A DNA stretch of 64,000 nucleotides, taken from Akkermansia muciniphila. Lineage in GTDB: Bacteria; Verrucomicrobiota; Verrucomicrobiia; Verrucomicrobiales; V1-33. How positions within the stretch are numbered: position 1 is the first letter of the stretch; each line of letters starts with the position of its first letter. Positions 52,951 through 62,050 of the stretch are shown here, piece by piece. The translations under genes were made by a program, and so were the position numbers. The notes beneath the pieces were generated by a model. The model was not told where the DNA came from. It searched no databases and worked only from the letters and a program-made list of their open reading frames with translations. The DNA is taken from the NCBI GenBank assembly GCA_945861415.1, contig CAMAUV010000022.1, positions 1-64,000 on the forward strand, in the 5' to 3' direction.

Positions 52951-53126
52951 CTGGCTCGTCTGTGCGGACGCTGGCTGCATCTACAGCGACACTGTTCTTT
53001 TGTTAAAAATACGGGTTTCTTTATAAAAAAAGACTTGTCAGGTAAGTAGGAAATGCGGATGTATATCTGGTCTGGATGCAGCTCCGAACCCATCCCTCGG
53101 ACTCAAACTAATAATACCTCAGGATA

Positions 53127-53657
53127 ATGGCTATTCGAACCACCTTGACCGCTCTCTTTGCTGCGTGCAGCGCGTTTATCGCGAGCTGCGCCTCCTCCCC
53201 CGGGCTTGCCAGCGCCAAGACTTATAGGAACGGTCATGTGGATGGTGCCACGTATTACAAGGTAAGGACCACCGCCTACAGTCATGTGGAGGCGGACAGC
53301 TTGAAATACGGCGTAAAAAACGCTGCAGGGACTAATCTTAAATACGGTCGGGTCCGTAGCGCAGCCTCTGATTGGTCCGTTTTCCCGCTGGGCACCGTGT
53401 TCCAGATTGAGGGCGAACCTTACATCTATCAGATAGATGACTACGGCAGCGCTTTGGTGGGCACCAAAACCATCGACCTATACCGCCCTAGTATGAATGG
53501 CATCAAACAATGGGGTGCCCGTAACGTTAAGATCAAAGTTCTAAAGTGGGGTAGTTACGCGCGCAGTATGGCCATTCTTGGAGACCGCACGAAGCATTTT
53601 CACGTGAAAAAGATGGCCGTCGGCATCCGAAAGAAGCTGAGCAATGGTAAGGGCTAA
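53127..53657 (+). CDS. 3D-domain (double-psi beta-barrel) lipoprotein
   Basis: A 176-residue protein with a signal sequence and lipobox (FIASC, Cys near residue 21). Residues 45-145 are a 3D domain, the double-psi beta-barrel shared with MltA and RlpA-like cell-wall proteins: VRTTAYSHVEADSLKYG, SVFPLGTVFQIEG, and the acidic YQIDDYGSALVGTKTIDLY with its conserved aspartates. It is likely a peptidoglycan-binding or -cutting envelope lipoprotein. It follows RsfS after 176 bases and precedes the endonuclease III gene by 12. Confidence 0.85.
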   Translation: MAIRTTLTALFAACSAFIASCASSPGLASAKTYRNGHVDGATYYKVRTTAYSHVEADSLKYGVKNAAGTNLKYGRVRSAASDWSVFPLGTVFQIEGEPYIYQIDDYGSALVGTKTIDLYRPSMNGIKQWGARNVKIKVLKWGSYARSMAILGDRTKHFHVKKMAVGIRKKLSNGKG

Positions 53658-53669
53658 GTCGGCCAGAAA

Positions 53670-54320
53670 ATGATCAAAGCGGATCGTGCGGATGTCATTC
53701 AAGCGGCTCTTGAGCGCCTGTATCCGCAGGTTCCTGTGCCGCTGAAGCACACAGACGCCTACACCCTGCTGGTGGCCGTGCTACTCTCCGCTCAGTGTAC
53801 TGATGTGCGGGTAAACCAGATCACTCCTCGGCTTTTTGCTCGTGCAGACAGCCCCACGGCGATGATGCATGTGCCCGTGGAGGAAATCCGGGAAATCATC
53901 CGCCCCTGCGGACTCTCACCGCGGAAATCGCAGGCCATTTCAGAACTCTCCCGCATTCTGGTGGAACAACACGGGGGGGAAGTACCCGCCAATTTTGAGG
54001 ATCTTGAGGCCCTTCCCGGGGTAGGCCACAAGACTGCATCCGTTGTCATGGCGCAGGCATTTGGGGTGCCAGCATTTCCCGTGGATACCCACATTCACCG
54101 GCTTGCGCAGCGATGGGGGCTCACCGCGGGCAAAAATGTGGAGCAAACGGAGGCAGACTTGAAGCGCCTCTTCCCCCGGGAATCGTGGAATCGGCTCCAC
54201 CTCCAGATCATCTTCTACGGCCGGGAATACTGCACCGCTCGGACCTGCGATGGTAGGGTTTGCCCGCTTTGCCGGGAGCTTTTTCCGGAACGCAAGAAGC
54301 CGGTGAAAACGAAAAAGTAG
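53670..54320 (+). CDS. nth: Endonuclease III
   Basis: A 216-residue base-excision-repair glycosylase/lyase. The helix-hairpin-helix LPGVGHKTASVVMA carries the catalytic lysine K121 and the catalytic aspartate is D139 in FPVDTHIHRLAQR. The C-terminal four cysteines for a 4Fe-4S cluster are C188, C193, C198 and C201, that is C-x4-C-x4-C-x2-C, unlike the C-x6-C-x2-C-x5-C of the E. coli enzyme. It removes oxidised pyrimidines from DNA. It follows the 3D-domain lipoprotein by 12 bases. Confidence 0.94.
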   Translation: MIKADRADVIQAALERLYPQVPVPLKHTDAYTLLVAVLLSAQCTDVRVNQITPRLFARADSPTAMMHVPVEEIREIIRPCGLSPRKSQAISELSRILVEQHGGEVPANFEDLEALPGVGHKTASVVMAQAFGVPAFPVDTHIHRLAQRWGLTAGKNVEQTEADLKRLFPRESWNRLHLQIIFYGREYCTARTCDGRVCPLCRELFPERKKPVKTKK

Positions 54321-54346
54321 GACTTCCGGGCAGCCGAGAGAAATTC

Positions 54347-54396
54347 AGCCTCGCCTCCGTCCGGCGTCTCTCTGAACGTCCGTGGGGGGCGAGGCT
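54347..54396. repeat. 9-bp inverted repeat after nth
   Basis: AGCCTCGCC at 54347-54355 pairs with GGCGAGGCT at 54388-54396 across a 32-base loop, in the gap between convergent nth and the SGNH hydrolase gene. A bidirectional structural end is possible, but there is no T tract. Confidence 0.3.
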
Positions 54397-54544
54397 GGTG
54401 GTTCCCTGGGCACCACAGGCGGTCCCGGCAGTCATCAGAGAGAACGGCAGACCGGGGCGCGCAGCGCAGCCGCTGAGTCACTTCTGTTAATCATCCCTCT
54501 CCCCGCAGGGCGCAACCGGGAGAATCGTTCGGCGGGATGCACTT

Positions 54545-55771
54545 TTAAGGTCCCACGGCTTCCAGCCGCAGGGTTTCCTTACGCACGGCCAGCAGCATCT
54601 TCAGTTTCGCCTCCAGTGGCGCCGCCGCTGCCTGAGCTTCCTCTAGCGTGAATTTACTTTTTCCGGTGCTTGGGCGCGTGTGACCAACGTGATCACGCCA
54701 TGCATCACTGAGGAGGTGGTGCCGTTCCAGGGCCGGCCCGAGAGCCGCAGTAGCATCACGATTGAATGAGAGCGAAGTATACCTTGTGAGGTCGACGCCG
54801 CGGGCCAGTTGATTGCGGGTCATCATGCCGAGGAGTTGATCGCCGAGCTTCAAGCGCATGACCGCAGCAGGCGCGCGCGGCATGGTGAGCGTGAAACGGT
54901 TCATGGATTTCTGAAAACCTGCCGCCTCAAAAAATCCCGCGGGTGCATCTTTCGGATGAGCAAGAGGTGGCATGCCCTCGACCTCAATAGTCCATGCGCC
55001 ATCCGCGCCGGGTTCTCCCGCAAACACTTCAGCAGCAGCGGGCGGGAGCTCTAGGGCTTCAGCGATGAGACCCGCCATGAGCCAGTGAATGGCCGGAATG
55101 GGGTGAATGCCATCGCCGCTCGACCAGCCCTGATGCGAGGCGTGCCATGAGGCAATATGGGCCGACAGAGGCGTATGCACATCGGCGACGGCATCAGCCA
55201 GACCGGGCTCCTCCCGCAGCCATTTGGCGTAGCCGGTGAGCGTTTCATTGTAGCGCGGCCATGGAGCCCGGTAACCAAACTCCGCCGCTCCCTCCGCCGC
55301 CATCGCGCCTTTGTAGGATTTCGGATCAAAAGGCGGCGGGGTGATGGCCACTAGTCGGGCTTTGGATTGTGCGGCCATGGCGGCAATGTCTTTCACACCT
55401 TTTTGAAACAGAGCCATCCGCCCGGCATCCGGCGGAGCGTAGATGCCGTCGTTCATTCCGTAACAAAAGAGAACCACTGTAGGCTGCACCTTTTCAAAGG
55501 CACGCCCGAGGCGTTCATGGACATCCGGCCGGGGAAAGGGATGGTCCTTCTCGCTCGTGCCGCTCAGGGTCTCACTGGCCAACCCCAGCGGCACCACTTC
55601 GATTCCGCTGGCAGGCAATCTTGTGCGAATGAGAAGATCTAGCGCCACGACGTAGAGTCCGCTCTGGGTATTGCTGTCGCCCAGCACCATGATGCGATCG
55701 CCCTGCTTGAGCACGCATTCAGCACGGGCGGTGAACAGGAACAGAAGTAGCGTCAATAATATACGGGCCAT
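54545..55771 (-). CDS. SGNH/GDSL hydrolase, secreted
   Basis: A 408-residue protein with an N-terminal signal peptide (ARILLTLLLFLFTARA). SGNH blocks are visible: block I VLGDSNTQSGLY with nucleophile S33, block III CYGMNDGIYAP, and block V GDGIHPIPAIHW with the catalytic Asp/His. The last 170 residues carry no known domain. It would deacylate or deacetylate a lipid or polysaccharide outside the cell. Converges on nth. Confidence 0.88.
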   Translation of the reverse strand: MARILLTLLLFLFTARAECVLKQGDRIMVLGDSNTQSGLYVVALDLLIRTRLPASGIEVVPLGLASETLSGTSEKDHPFPRPDVHERLGRAFEKVQPTVVLFCYGMNDGIYAPPDAGRMALFQKGVKDIAAMAAQSKARLVAITPPPFDPKSYKGAMAAEGAAEFGYRAPWPRYNETLTGYAKWLREEPGLADAVADVHTPLSAHIASWHASHQGWSSGDGIHPIPAIHWLMAGLIAEALELPPAAAEVFAGEPGADGAWTIEVEGMPPLAHPKDAPAGFFEAAGFQKSMNRFTLTMPRAPAAVMRLKLGDQLLGMMTRNQLARGVDLTRYTSLSFNRDATAALGPALERHHLLSDAWRDHVGHTRPSTGKSKFTLEEAQAAAAPLEAKLKMLLAVRKETLRLEAVGP

Positions 55772-55889
55772 GCAGCAGCCATGGACTGCGAAGCCCGGAC
55801 GTCAATCACCGCATGAGCGCCCCCGCTGGCACACCGCGTGTTTTGCAGGCGGGTTGCATTTTCTATGACGGACGTTGCCCTCTCTCTGA

Positions 55890-56285
55890 CCTAACCTTTC
55901 CTCGCCGTCGCCGGAACGGGCTTGGGCCCTCGAATACCTTGCAGCGCTCGGCTTCCCATCGCCACCTCTGGCAGAGCCATCGCCGACGGTGGAGTTGATG
56001 CAGTCCTTCATCGCCGAATTGGGGGAGAAACTCAGGCTTGCCGGCAATGTATTCGCTTCCGTGGATGAATCGCTGGATTCCATTCTGCGCGGCTACTTTG
56101 CTGCTGGCGCGGCGAGTGCCTTCCCGGCAAAGCGGCCGCTGGTGCCCGGGGCGGCCTTGAATCTAAGCCGACACGGTTTGGTGCGGGAACACTCGATGCC
56201 CATAAACGGCGATGAGTTTCACTCTGGCATCTTGTCATCATGGCGCGCGCTCTTCGACCGTGAGATCGTAATCCACAGTGACTAG
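55890..56285 (+). pseudogene. Gene fragment of unknown family
   Basis: Between stop codons at 55887 and 56283 one frame reads like protein (RAWALEYLAALGFPSPPLAE, then VELMQSFIAELGEKLRLAGN and GYFAAGAASAFPAKRPL), but only GTG 55989 is available as a start, inside the protein-like part. It seems to have lost its 5' end. No family recognised. It fills the 579-base gap before purD, on the opposite strand to both neighbours. Confidence 0.4.
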
Positions 56286-56350
56286 TATGCCTCCCGCAAG
56301 ACCGCCGCTGTGGCGAGGAAAACGTCTCACCGGAACGGCTGCCGGCGGGA

Positions 56351-57601
56351 CTATTCGAAATGCATGATGCCAACATCGCGCCGTCGCTGCTGGCCCGCGA
56401 ATGTGATTCTGTCCGCAGCGGCGGAAGCTTTGGCTATGGCCTCCTCCCGTGAAACTGCCTGGGCCACGACGGCCAGCACGCGCCCGCCGCTGGTCTCGAA
56501 ACCGCCGGCGGCATTGAGACGTGTCCCGCAGTGATAGACGCGCGCTCCTTCCACGCTTTCCAGCCCGCTGATAACGTCCCCGTTGCGGCTCCCAGCAGGA
56601 TATTCCGCGCTAGCAAGAATGAGACAAACACTCCAGCCGTCTCTAAACTCCAGCAATTCCGGCCGCAGCCGGTTCTGCGCCGCTTCAAACACATATCGTG
56701 CGAAATCCCCCCCGAAGAGCGGCATCACCGCCTCACACTCGGGATCGCCAAAACGGCAGTTATACTCAATCACCTTTGGCCCCTGCTGCGTTAGCATCAG
56801 TCCGAAATACAGAAAACCCCGGTAGGGCAGTCCGTCTTTTTGCAGCCCGGCAACGGTCGGTTGGATGATCTCGCGCTCGATTTGTGACAGCACCTCCGGC
56901 GCGACAATGTCGTTGCTGGCCACCGCGCCCATGCCACCCGTGTTGGGTCCCTCGTCATTTTCGTAGATTCGCTTGTAGTCACGGGCCGCGGTCAGGAGAT
57001 GGTAGTCTCCTCCGACGATGCTGCAAAACACGCTCAGTTCAGGACCACTAAGGCATTCTTCCACCACCATGCGGCCCTCGCCGAAGGCCTGCTGCACAAA
57101 CACGGTATCAAGAAACTCCGCGACCATCTCCGGAGTGGTGCAGACGCTGACGCCCTTGCCGGCAGCTAGCCCGTCAAACTTGAGCACCACCGGTACCTGA
57201 GCCGCCGCGGTCCGTGCTTCTTCCAGTGTAGCCACCGCCTTGAATCCTGCCGTCGGGATGCCGTGGCGCACAAGGAAATGCTTGGCGAATTCCTTGCTCG
57301 CCTCCAACTGTGCGCTTTCCTTAGGCGGCCCCCAGCAGGGAATGCCCGCCTTTGCGCACAAATTCGCAAGCCCCTCACCGGTCACCAGCAAACTTTCGTC
57401 CCCCGCCACACACAGATCAATGCCGTCCTCCACCATCCATGGAACCAGTTGCGCGAATCCTTGCACAGGCGTGCGCTGAGCGGTGCGGAAGATGGCATCG
57501 CTGCCGGGCCACGCAAAGATTTCATGGGTGCCGGGAGATTCTGTGAGAGCCGTGATGAGCGCATGTTCGCGCCCGCCTTTGCCGGTGACGAGGATTTTCA
57601 T
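56351..57601 (-). CDS. purD: Phosphoribosylamine-glycine ligase PurD
   Basis: A 416-residue ATP-grasp enzyme of purine synthesis. The N-terminal domain opens with ILVTGKGGREHALIT, and the ATP-grasp has VVLKFDGLAAGKGVSV, YRGFLYFGLML and IEYNCRFGDPECEAVMPL, the metal-binding end of the site. It joins glycine to phosphoribosylamine. Length is typical (about 420). It precedes, on the same strand, the fragment region and follows the DEAD-box helicase gene by 66 bases. Confidence 0.97.
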   Translation of the reverse strand: MKILVTGKGGREHALITALTESPGTHEIFAWPGSDAIFRTAQRTPVQGFAQLVPWMVEDGIDLCVAGDESLLVTGEGLANLCAKAGIPCWGPPKESAQLEASKEFAKHFLVRHGIPTAGFKAVATLEEARTAAAQVPVVLKFDGLAAGKGVSVCTTPEMVAEFLDTVFVQQAFGEGRMVVEECLSGPELSVFCSIVGGDYHLLTAARDYKRIYENDEGPNTGGMGAVASNDIVAPEVLSQIEREIIQPTVAGLQKDGLPYRGFLYFGLMLTQQGPKVIEYNCRFGDPECEAVMPLFGGDFARYVFEAAQNRLRPELLEFRDGWSVCLILASAEYPAGSRNGDVISGLESVEGARVYHCGTRLNAAGGFETSGGRVLAVVAQAVSREEAIAKASAAADRITFAGQQRRRDVGIMHFE

Positions 57602-57667
57602 AGGTCCCTGTGAAAACGGCGTGCACCGGGCTGCGCAAGAGGGAGTGCGGGCCGTCGTTGGGAGGAC

Positions 57668-58918
57668 TTAGGAGTCCCCGCTTTGGCCCCAAGACTGCCG
57701 GGCGGCAGCTTCACGAAGTTTGTCCTTTTTACTTTTGCGCCGGCCTTTGATGCCACCATTGTCGGGAGACGGCGGGGGAGCAGTGTCCACGGGCTCAAAA
57801 CCGGAAGTCTGTTCGCGAGGAACGGCGAGAGTGTGGCGCTTCTCAATCAGGCAAAAGTGAGCGTGCGTTTCCGCTGTAATGAAACTAACGGCGAGGCCTC
57901 TTTCCCCTGCTCGCCCCGTGCGCCCGATACGGTGTGTGTAATCCGTTGCCGAGCGCGGCAGGTCATAGTTCACGACCACGGGCAACTGCACGATATCAAG
58001 TCCACGTGCTGCCAGATCCGTCGCCACCAACACGCGGATCAGCGAGTTCTTAAAATCATCCAAGGCCTCGGCGCGGGCACCCTGAGACATTTTGCCGTGG
58101 AACGCGAGCGCACTGATCCCGTTTTGGCGGAGTTTGTTCGCGACATGTTCCGCCGTGTATTGTCGCGCTACAAAAACCAGCGCTCGCGGCCACTCCTCCG
58201 ACTTGATCAGGTGCCGCAGCAGAGGTGTCCTACTTGCCATGTCCACTTCGATGGCGCGCTGCACAATCAGCGGTTCCTTATCCGCAGGCGACTCCACCTC
58301 GATCACTGCCGGCCGTCGCAGGAGTCGAGCCGCCAGCGACTGCACCGCCGGCGGCATCGTCGCGGAAAACAGAAGGTTCTGCCGTTTCGAGGGCAGCAGC
58401 GCCAGCACGCGCCCCAGTTCTTCAGCAAATCCCACATCCAGCATCCGGTCCGCCTCATCCAGCACCAGCGCAGCCACTTGCGAAAGCTGTAGCGCCCGCT
58501 GCTCCACCAGAGCAAGTAGCCGCCCAGGAGTCGCGATCACGATATCGGCACCACCGCGCAGTGCCATCATCTGCGGGTTGATGGACACGCCGCCAAATGC
58601 ACTCACCACCTTTAAGCGTTCCGTCAAAAAGGCCGCGCCGCGCAGCACTGCCTTGCTCACCTGCACCGCCAGTTCGCGTGTCGGAACAAGGATGAGGGTA
58701 TGAACGCGCCGCGGCGTCTCCTTTCGTGCCGCCAGCCAGCGCTGCAGCAGTGGCAGCACAAAGGCCAGCGTTTTGCCGGAACCGGTGCGCGCAATCGCCA
58801 TCACATCGCCTCCCGCCAGCACGGCAGGAATGGCGGACAACTGAACTGGGGTGGGGGCAGGATGGTGGCTGACAGAACGGAGAAGTTCCGCAGAAAGACC
58901 GGGAAAAGCAAAAGACAT
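57668..58918 (-). CDS. DEAD-box RNA helicase, RhlE-like
   Basis: A 416-residue helicase. Q motif PTPVQ (Q26), Walker A ARTGSGKT (44-50), DEAD box VLDEADRML, SAT motif FSATMPP and C-terminal HRIGRTGRAGERG are all present. The tail after residue 380 is basic (GGIKGRRKSKKDKLREAA), as in RhlE-type proteins that act on RNA or ribosome assembly. It sits next to purD on the same strand. Confidence 0.93.
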   Translation of the reverse strand: MSFAFPGLSAELLRSVSHHPAPTPVQLSAIPAVLAGGDVMAIARTGSGKTLAFVLPLLQRWLAARKETPRRVHTLILVPTRELAVQVSKAVLRGAAFLTERLKVVSAFGGVSINPQMMALRGGADIVIATPGRLLALVEQRALQLSQVAALVLDEADRMLDVGFAEELGRVLALLPSKRQNLLFSATMPPAVQSLAARLLRRPAVIEVESPADKEPLIVQRAIEVDMASRTPLLRHLIKSEEWPRALVFVARQYTAEHVANKLRQNGISALAFHGKMSQGARAEALDDFKNSLIRVLVATDLAARGLDIVQLPVVVNYDLPRSATDYTHRIGRTGRAGERGLAVSFITAETHAHFCLIEKRHTLAVPREQTSGFEPVDTAPPPSPDNGGIKGRRKSKKDKLREAAARQSWGQSGDS

Positions 58919-59031
58919 CCTGCCTCATGGAACCGTTCGGTGGTGGCGGCTACCGGCAATGGAAGGTGAACGTTGGCGCCAACGGCCAGTTCGGAGACAG
59001 GTCTAGGGGGCAGTGCCCTTGAGCGCGCGGT

Positions 59032-59782
59032 CTACATCTTCGGACGGCGAGATTCCCCCATGGCTTGCATTATTGGCTGCAAGGCGAGCCCTATGATGCT
59101 GTCATGGTCTGCATCCGGAATCTCCTTGAATGTCATCGTTTTCGGGAACTCTGCGGCCAGCGTGCGGCTCATCCCAACCGGGATAACTTCGTCCCGGGTG
59201 CCGTGGAAGAGCCACGCCAGACCGTCGGCCTCCTTTAGTGCGGCCAGCCCCGTGCGGTTGTCGAACCGGTGCCGCACTATGAACCCGAGCGGCACCTTGA
59301 GTATCACCTGAGTCATTTCCATCATGCTGGTAAATGGCGAGATCGGCACGGCGCGTCTGAGTTTAAATTCCTCCGCGGCGATCAATGCCGCCGCAGACCT
59401 CAGGTTTTCCCGGATGGTGTCCGGATCCGGCGAACCCTCACACTCCCCGTAGCCGGGGTAGTCCACCAGCAGATAGGCATCGCCGGGGAAAGGCAGCGCG
59501 CGGCAAAAGTCTGCCATTCCCAAAGCCAGCGCCCCGTTGCCACTGCAAACGATCCACATGTAATCTACTCTTCTCTTCTCCCTCTGACGGAGGCAGCAAC
59601 CATGCGCTTTGTTTTCCGCAGCTGGTTCCGAAGGTAAGGCGCTTTCCCGGGGAACCGGTGAACTGCTCAATCTCCTCTCGTGCGTAGGGCGACGGGAAGT
59701 AGATTAGCTTTGACTGAAAGATGAGGAGTAAGGTAAGCAGCAGAACGGCGATGCGCGTCTGGGACAGCAGAAGCCGCACCAT
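59032..59782 (-). pseudogene. Decayed alpha/beta hydrolase (membrane-anchored type)
   Basis: Two frames read like one protein. The first (from 59782) has a membrane anchor and RLLLSQTRIAVLLLTLLLIF, then TGSPGKRLTFGTSCGKQSAW. The second takes over near 59570 with IVCSGNGALALGMADFCRAL and YLLVDYPGYGECEGSPDPDT, then RRAVPISPFTSMMEMTQVIL, FHGTRDEVIPV and DADHDSIIG. So there is a frameshift. In addition the segment that should hold the nucleophile elbow (GxSxG) is missing between EEFKLRRAVP and ISPFTSM. The catalytic serine is therefore gone; the acid and histidine remain. Confidence 0.7.
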
Positions 59783-59824
59783 CCAGTGGCGTTTCGTCTT
59801 CGCTGGCGGGGCACATTCACGCTG

Positions 59825-60064
59825 CTAAAGATCGAGCAGTTCCTGCCTTGGCACCATGTGCTCGCAGGCAGGGCATTCGACGGCCAGATCCTTCGATTCG
59901 TTCGTAAATAAATGACCGCACAATCCGCACACTACCTTATGCCGGCGGCGACGGCGCTCCCGCAGAGTTTCCCTCAACGCACGCCCGGCCCATAGCATGC
60001 CCAAAAGCAGCAGCATGCCGCAGAGGTTGAAGAGAATAAGGTTGGTGAGGGACGTTTGGATCAT
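59825..60064 (-). CDS. Small membrane-anchored zinc-ribbon-like protein
   Basis: A 79-residue protein with one N-terminal membrane helix (LTNLILFNLCGMLLLLGMLWA), a basic stretch (RETLRERRRRRHK) and a C-terminal ribbon with two Cys pairs, CGLCGH and CPACEH, spaced about 20 residues apart as in zinc ribbons. Function unknown. Confidence 0.65.
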   Translation of the reverse strand: MIQTSLTNLILFNLCGMLLLLGMLWAGRALRETLRERRRRRHKVVCGLCGHLFTNESKDLAVECPACEHMVPRQELLDL

Positions 60065-60123
60065 CAGTCTGGAACTTTAGATCAATTTTGAGCACTACGC
60101 AAACAGCGGCTGTGGACTTCACC

Positions 60124-61920
60124 TCACCTGCCTGATCTGGATTCCTGCGGCGTGCGCAGCACTGAAATATCGCGGATGGGGAACCGCTTTTGAAACTGAC
60201 GGAGCTGTAACTCCCATGCTTCCGCCGATACTGGCGGACTAATCTTCTTGGGTTGTTCAGGATGCCAGAAAAGCATTCGGTCGAGCGGCCATTCGGATTC
60301 CGGCAGGCTTTTTCGGCGAATAAGATTCACCACCCTTTCAGGTCCGGTTCTGATGGCTCCAGCAGCAAAGGCGCGCACAGCTCCGGCCATGGATGGCGGG
60401 GAGGTCTCCAGCAAGGTGTATCCCCTTTCCGGGTCTGACAAGGCTAGCGATTCCCACCATGCGTCCGGCAGCGTGTCCAGAAATTCCATGGGGGCACCGG
60501 CAACTATTGACACCGGCAGCCATGGCGCGGCGGAGGCCAATGCGCGGGAGCACTCTTCAGGCACGCAAGCGGCTGGGGCTTCGCGGAGGAAGGAGCCGTA
60601 GTTGATCAGCGCCCACACGCTCAAGAGTTCGATGCGGAGTTGTCGCAGTGAGGAGGGAGTTTCGCCGGGCAGCGAACGTGCATAGGAAAGCGCCGCGGGG
60701 CCTGCGCCCTCCCTGACGGCAGCAAGCAGTGACGGGCGCCAGTGCATCGCAGGCAGTTGTAGTTCACCGGCGAAGGCTATGAGCGGACTGCCGAGCTGGC
60801 CGCGGATGATGTCCTGTCCGGGCTTTGTCAGTAGAAAACCGCTGAGGGCATCACGGACGGCCGATGGAGAGGAAATGTTGCGCAATTCGGTGACAAAAGC
60901 CGCGGCGTCCATTGCCGGTCGCCGAGGATGAAGCGCGGCGGCCGTTTGCTGCGCCCGGACCCCGGCGATCATGCTGTCCGCAGACGGCCCGGCAGATAAC
61001 GTTGGGTCATTCGCAGCGTGCATGGTTAGCATCCAGACCGCGGGGTCGTCGGGAGCTACGGAAGCGGTGATCATTTCATCCCGCAGCGCTGCGGCTTCTG
61101 GGCAGGGGAGCGCCACAACAGCCCGCCGCAGACCCAGCGGGGCAAGGGCGGAGGAAGCGCTGAGCTGCAGAAGTTCACGGATTTTCCTGCTGGACGAGTT
61201 TCTTCTAGGAGCAGGTTTTCCCTGCGGCAGCGGGGGGGCGGACTTGAGTTGCGCCAGCCGTTCCCGGGCAATTTTTCGCATTGTTGGGTAACGGAGGCTT
61301 GCTGCTGCCCGACTGGTGGCCTTCCAGCTGTGCCGCTGTACGGAAGCCCAAAGGATGGGCTCGGTGATGCGCCGCAGATTGTCTTCACTGCTGACTCCGA
61401 CCGTCAGGCTTTCTAGGAAAGAGCTGAGGCGCTTCAATTCCGGCTGCCAAAGCCATGCGACCCGCTGGCGGTAGAGGACGCCTGCATCAGTGGCCGGGCA
61501 GCTGGTCAGGCAAGACAGAGCTTTTTTCCAGTCATCGGCGGCGAACCGGCACAACAATGCGGCCAGAAGAGGAATGGATTCAGACACGCGTTCCTCCCTC
61601 CACGGATTTTCGCTTTCCAGTCGCAATCCTGCACTGGCGAACTGAAGCGCAGTATGTGCATCGCGCTCGGCCCACGCGATGAGCAACAGCCGCTCGCTGT
61701 CCATAACTGGCGCGCCGAGTTGACGGGCCTCAAGAAATTCGCTGGCAGTGCGCACCAGTTCCGCGGATGTCATGCTTTCGAGTATACGGAGCGACTGCCA
61801 GACAAACTCCGCTGGCGGAAGCGTTCGCTCCATCAGCACTAACTGGCGTGCTTCCGCCCCGGGCAGAAGGCGGGCTGAGAGAACGGTAAGCAGGAAGAGC
61901 AGCGGGCGCAGCGGAAGCAT
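60124..61920 (-). CDS. Large secreted alpha-helical protein of unknown function
   Basis: A 598-residue protein from Met at 61920 (MLPLRPLLFLLTVLSARLLPG, a signal peptide); the frame is open 25 codons further upstream but the signal peptide would then be internal. I do not recognise a domain. It is rich in Ala, Leu, Arg and Ser with many predicted helices, and reads like an armadillo/HEAT-type or TPR-like scaffold without a clean repeat. The divergent propeller gene begins 130 bases away. Confidence 0.62.
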   Translation of the reverse strand: MLPLRPLLFLLTVLSARLLPGAEARQLVLMERTLPPAEFVWQSLRILESMTSAELVRTASEFLEARQLGAPVMDSERLLLIAWAERDAHTALQFASAGLRLESENPWREERVSESIPLLAALLCRFAADDWKKALSCLTSCPATDAGVLYRQRVAWLWQPELKRLSSFLESLTVGVSSEDNLRRITEPILWASVQRHSWKATSRAAASLRYPTMRKIARERLAQLKSAPPLPQGKPAPRRNSSSRKIRELLQLSASSALAPLGLRRAVVALPCPEAAALRDEMITASVAPDDPAVWMLTMHAANDPTLSAGPSADSMIAGVRAQQTAAALHPRRPAMDAAAFVTELRNISSPSAVRDALSGFLLTKPGQDIIRGQLGSPLIAFAGELQLPAMHWRPSLLAAVREGAGPAALSYARSLPGETPSSLRQLRIELLSVWALINYGSFLREAPAACVPEECSRALASAAPWLPVSIVAGAPMEFLDTLPDAWWESLALSDPERGYTLLETSPPSMAGAVRAFAAGAIRTGPERVVNLIRRKSLPESEWPLDRMLFWHPEQPKKISPPVSAEAWELQLRQFQKRFPIRDISVLRTPQESRSGR

Positions 61921-62050
61921 AAGAAACAGCCGCCTATACCTCCTATGCGGTTCCCTGCAAATACCCTTGCAGTCCCGGGGAGGCAGAGAAGGCACGCAAC
62001 ATTCGGCGGGCTACTTGCGTTTTCTGGTCTCCACTCTCATTTCCTCTTCC

